A stretch of DNA of 43,684 nucleotides. Origin: CAZIVO01 sp964542765. Its GTDB lineage: Bacteria; Planctomycetota; UBA1135; UBA2386. Within the stretch, counting starts at the first letter, position 1. Each line of letters starts with the position of its first letter. The position numbers were made by a program, and so were the translations under genes. Shown piece by piece: positions 42,331 to 43,684 of the stretch. Location: contig CAZIVO010000018.1 of assembly GCA_964542765.1 (NCBI GenBank), forward strand, positions 1 to 43,684. Reading direction: 5' to 3'. The notes beneath the pieces are model-generated. The model had not been told where the DNA came from. It worked only from the letters and a program-made list of their open reading frames with translations, and did not search any database.

Positions 42331-43684
42331 CTACTGACGGAGGAGTTCCTCGACGACGCGTTTGGCGCCATAGATCTTGGTCAGGGCTTCCATGATCGCG
42401 TCGACATGAACAGATACGGACCTCTGCTCGTCCTCGCGAAACAGAAACTTGTTGGGTAACTGCTCGATGTTGCCATCGAAGATCAGGCCGACGACTTCGA
42501 GGTCCTTGCTGACAACGGGGCTGCCGGAATTGCCGCCGATGATGTCGTTTGTGCTGACGAAGTTGACGGCCTTGGTCATGTCGATGTCGGCCTTCTTGTC
42601 GAGCCACTCCTGGGGGATGTTGAAGGGGTATGTTCCTCCGAAGTCGACGTTGCGGGCATAGAGGCCGTAGAAGGTTGTGCGATACGGCGCCAGGGTGCCG
42701 TTGTAAGGGTAGCCCTTCACGAGGCCGTCGCTGAAGCGAAGGGTCATGGTGGCATCGGGGCTGACCTTGTCACCGTAGACGGCGTGCAGAGCCTGGCCCA
42801 GCAGGGCTCCTTGGACGGACTCGCGCACATCGAGAGCCTCGCTGAGTTTTCCATATTGTTCGGCGAGCGGCGCAATGACGCGGGCAATGACGATGGCAGC
42901 GTCTTCGCTGGCGGCCACTGCGGCTGCACCACCATCGAGCAGGTCCTTCACAAACTTGTCCTGGCTGACCTTGCTCTGGAGGATATTTCTTGCGGCACTG
43001 ATCGGATCGGTGCCTCCGAGGGTGGCCTTGACGTAGGGATCGTCATCACCGAGGAACTCGCGCGCTCGCGTCAGATGATCGATGAAAAGAGCCATGTAGA
43101 GGGCATGCATGCGTCGCGCCGGCTTCAGAGCTTGCTGGCGCGCCTCCTGGCGATCCTCTTCGGACATATCAGGGTTGACGGCGATGGCGATGGCGAAGGC
43201 GCGGACGAGCGGGAAACCGTAGCTGGGACTGTAGAAGCCGAGCTTGGCCTCGAGCTTGGTCTTCTCGACGGCGATTTCAGCGAGTTGATCCCACACCTGG
43301 CCGTAGGCCCGTTGCAGTCGAGGGTCGGCAGCGACCTTCGCCTTGAAGGCCGCCTCGGACTGGCGTTTGGCAGCCATCAGAGACTCGTCGAGAACGCCGC
43401 TCTGGTAGCCACCGAGCGCCTTCTGTGAGTTTTCCAGCGACAGCATGTTCTGGCGTAGCGCCTTGGCGAGGTTGGGGTCCCTCTCCGAGAACTGTCGCAC
43501 GATCTTCAACTGGTTGTCGATCATGCTGAGCTGAATGGGATGCTGGGCATCGCGCATGTATTCGAGTTGGGCGTGGGTCAGGAGCCGTCCGGTCGAGCCC
43601 GGATTGCCGGTCACGAAGACCAGATCGTTCTCCTTGGCTCCGCCATTCTTCCAGCGGAAGTAGTGACTGGATGTGTCGGCGGGT
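42331..43684 (-). CDS. S46-family dipeptidyl peptidase (DPP7-like), C-terminal part, cut by window edge
   Basis: The frame is open from the window edge (ADTSSHYFRWKNGGAKENDL) to the stop at 42331, 450 residues. It matches the downstream S46 paralogue over the full visible length (FVTGNPGSTGRLLTHAQLEY, TKAVNFVSTNDIIGGNSGSP). Catalytic Ser is in GGNSGSPVV, and the +18 residue is Gly (IFDGNIEQL), again the DPP7 type. The N-terminal His and Asp lie outside the window. Only 52 bases separate it from its paralogue, so the pair is a tandem duplication, probably cotranscribed. Confidence 0.93.
   Translation of the reverse strand, partial: PADTSSHYFRWKNGGAKENDLVFVTGNPGSTGRLLTHAQLEYMRDAQHPIQLSMIDNQLKIVRQFSERDPNLAKALRQNMLSLENSQKALGGYQSGVLDESLMAAKRQSEAAFKAKVAADPRLQRAYGQVWDQLAEIAVEKTKLEAKLGFYSPSYGFPLVRAFAIAIAVNPDMSEEDRQEARQQALKPARRMHALYMALFIDHLTRAREFLGDDDPYVKATLGGTDPISAARNILQSKVSQDKFVKDLLDGGAAAVAASEDAAIVIARVIAPLAEQYGKLSEALDVRESVQGALLGQALHAVYGDKVSPDATMTLRFSDGLVKGYPYNGTLAPYRTTFYGLYARNVDFGGTYPFNIPQEWLDKKADIDMTKAVNFVSTNDIIGGNSGSPVVSKDLEVVGLIFDGNIEQLPNKFLFREDEQRSVSVHVDAIMEALTKIYGAKRVVEELLRQ

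Noticed and set aside
1..43684. CRISPR arrays, tRNA/rRNA genes, integrases or insertion sequences
   Set aside because: No spaced repeats, tRNA-like cloverleaf, transposase or recombinase motif was seen while reading both strands.

Overview
The window looks like chromosomal DNA of a Gram-negative bacterium with roughly 60% GC. I infer a planctomycete-like lineage, close to the marine clades rich in large secreted proteins. Pointers are three exported proteins that appear to share a C-terminal module of about 100 residues, a signal peptidase I with a very large internal insertion, a CBM9-like exported protein, a HEAT-repeat exported protein and tandem S46 peptidases, all beside Kdo and LPS-transport genes. 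This is pattern recognition from the sequence, not a phylogeny. I see no tRNA, rRNA, CRISPR array, insertion sequence, phage or integrase. No stretch longer than 300 bases lacks a gene.

Layout. 1-5697 (minus): a translationally coupled envelope operon, kdsD-kdsC-(giant LptC/LptA-like)-lptD, with each junction a 4-base ATGA or GTGA overlap; lptD runs off the left edge. 5863-10015 (plus): scpA, fmt, rsmB and a sugar-phosphate-isomerase-like TIM barrel, then a small Cys/His protein at 10112. 10478-13009 (minus): a LeuA/HMGL-like enzyme, a lone HPt phosphotransfer protein and two tiny paralogous membrane proteins preceded by a structured leader. 13091-18061 (plus): aspartate kinase, then lepB, a CPBP membrane protease and a CBM9 plus degenerate metallo-beta-lactamase-like protein, the last three tightly coupled. 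18211-18594 (plus): an AT-hook protein, convergent with a fold-type IV aminotransferase (minus). 19534-22161 (plus): purF, pyrE and a MobA-like nucleotidyltransferase. 22215-25618 (minus): a PstS-like lipoprotein and two tandem paralogous secreted proteins. 25827-28859 (plus): a MocR/PdxR-type regulator followed directly by pdxS and pdxT, a complete DXP-independent pyridoxal phosphate unit. 28905-30760 (plus): a barrel-like lipoprotein and a diaminopentanoate-dehydrogenase-like enzyme. 30779-36789: a PrcB-like lipoprotein, a GT2 glycosyltransferase, a carboxypeptidase-regulatory-like protein, an inverted-order beta-oxidation fusion, a secretin-N-domain-like protein and an ArsC/Spx-like protein. 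36969-43684: a HEAT-repeat protein, a strong hairpin terminator, a secreted protein and two S46 peptidases, the second cut by the right edge.

Most genes are housekeeping or envelope biogenesis. The least explained parts are the HPt plus twin mini-membrane-protein locus (10478-11687), the lepB/CPBP/CBM9-MBL operon (14362-18061), the giant Lpt bridge protein and the family of secreted proteins with a common C-terminal module.
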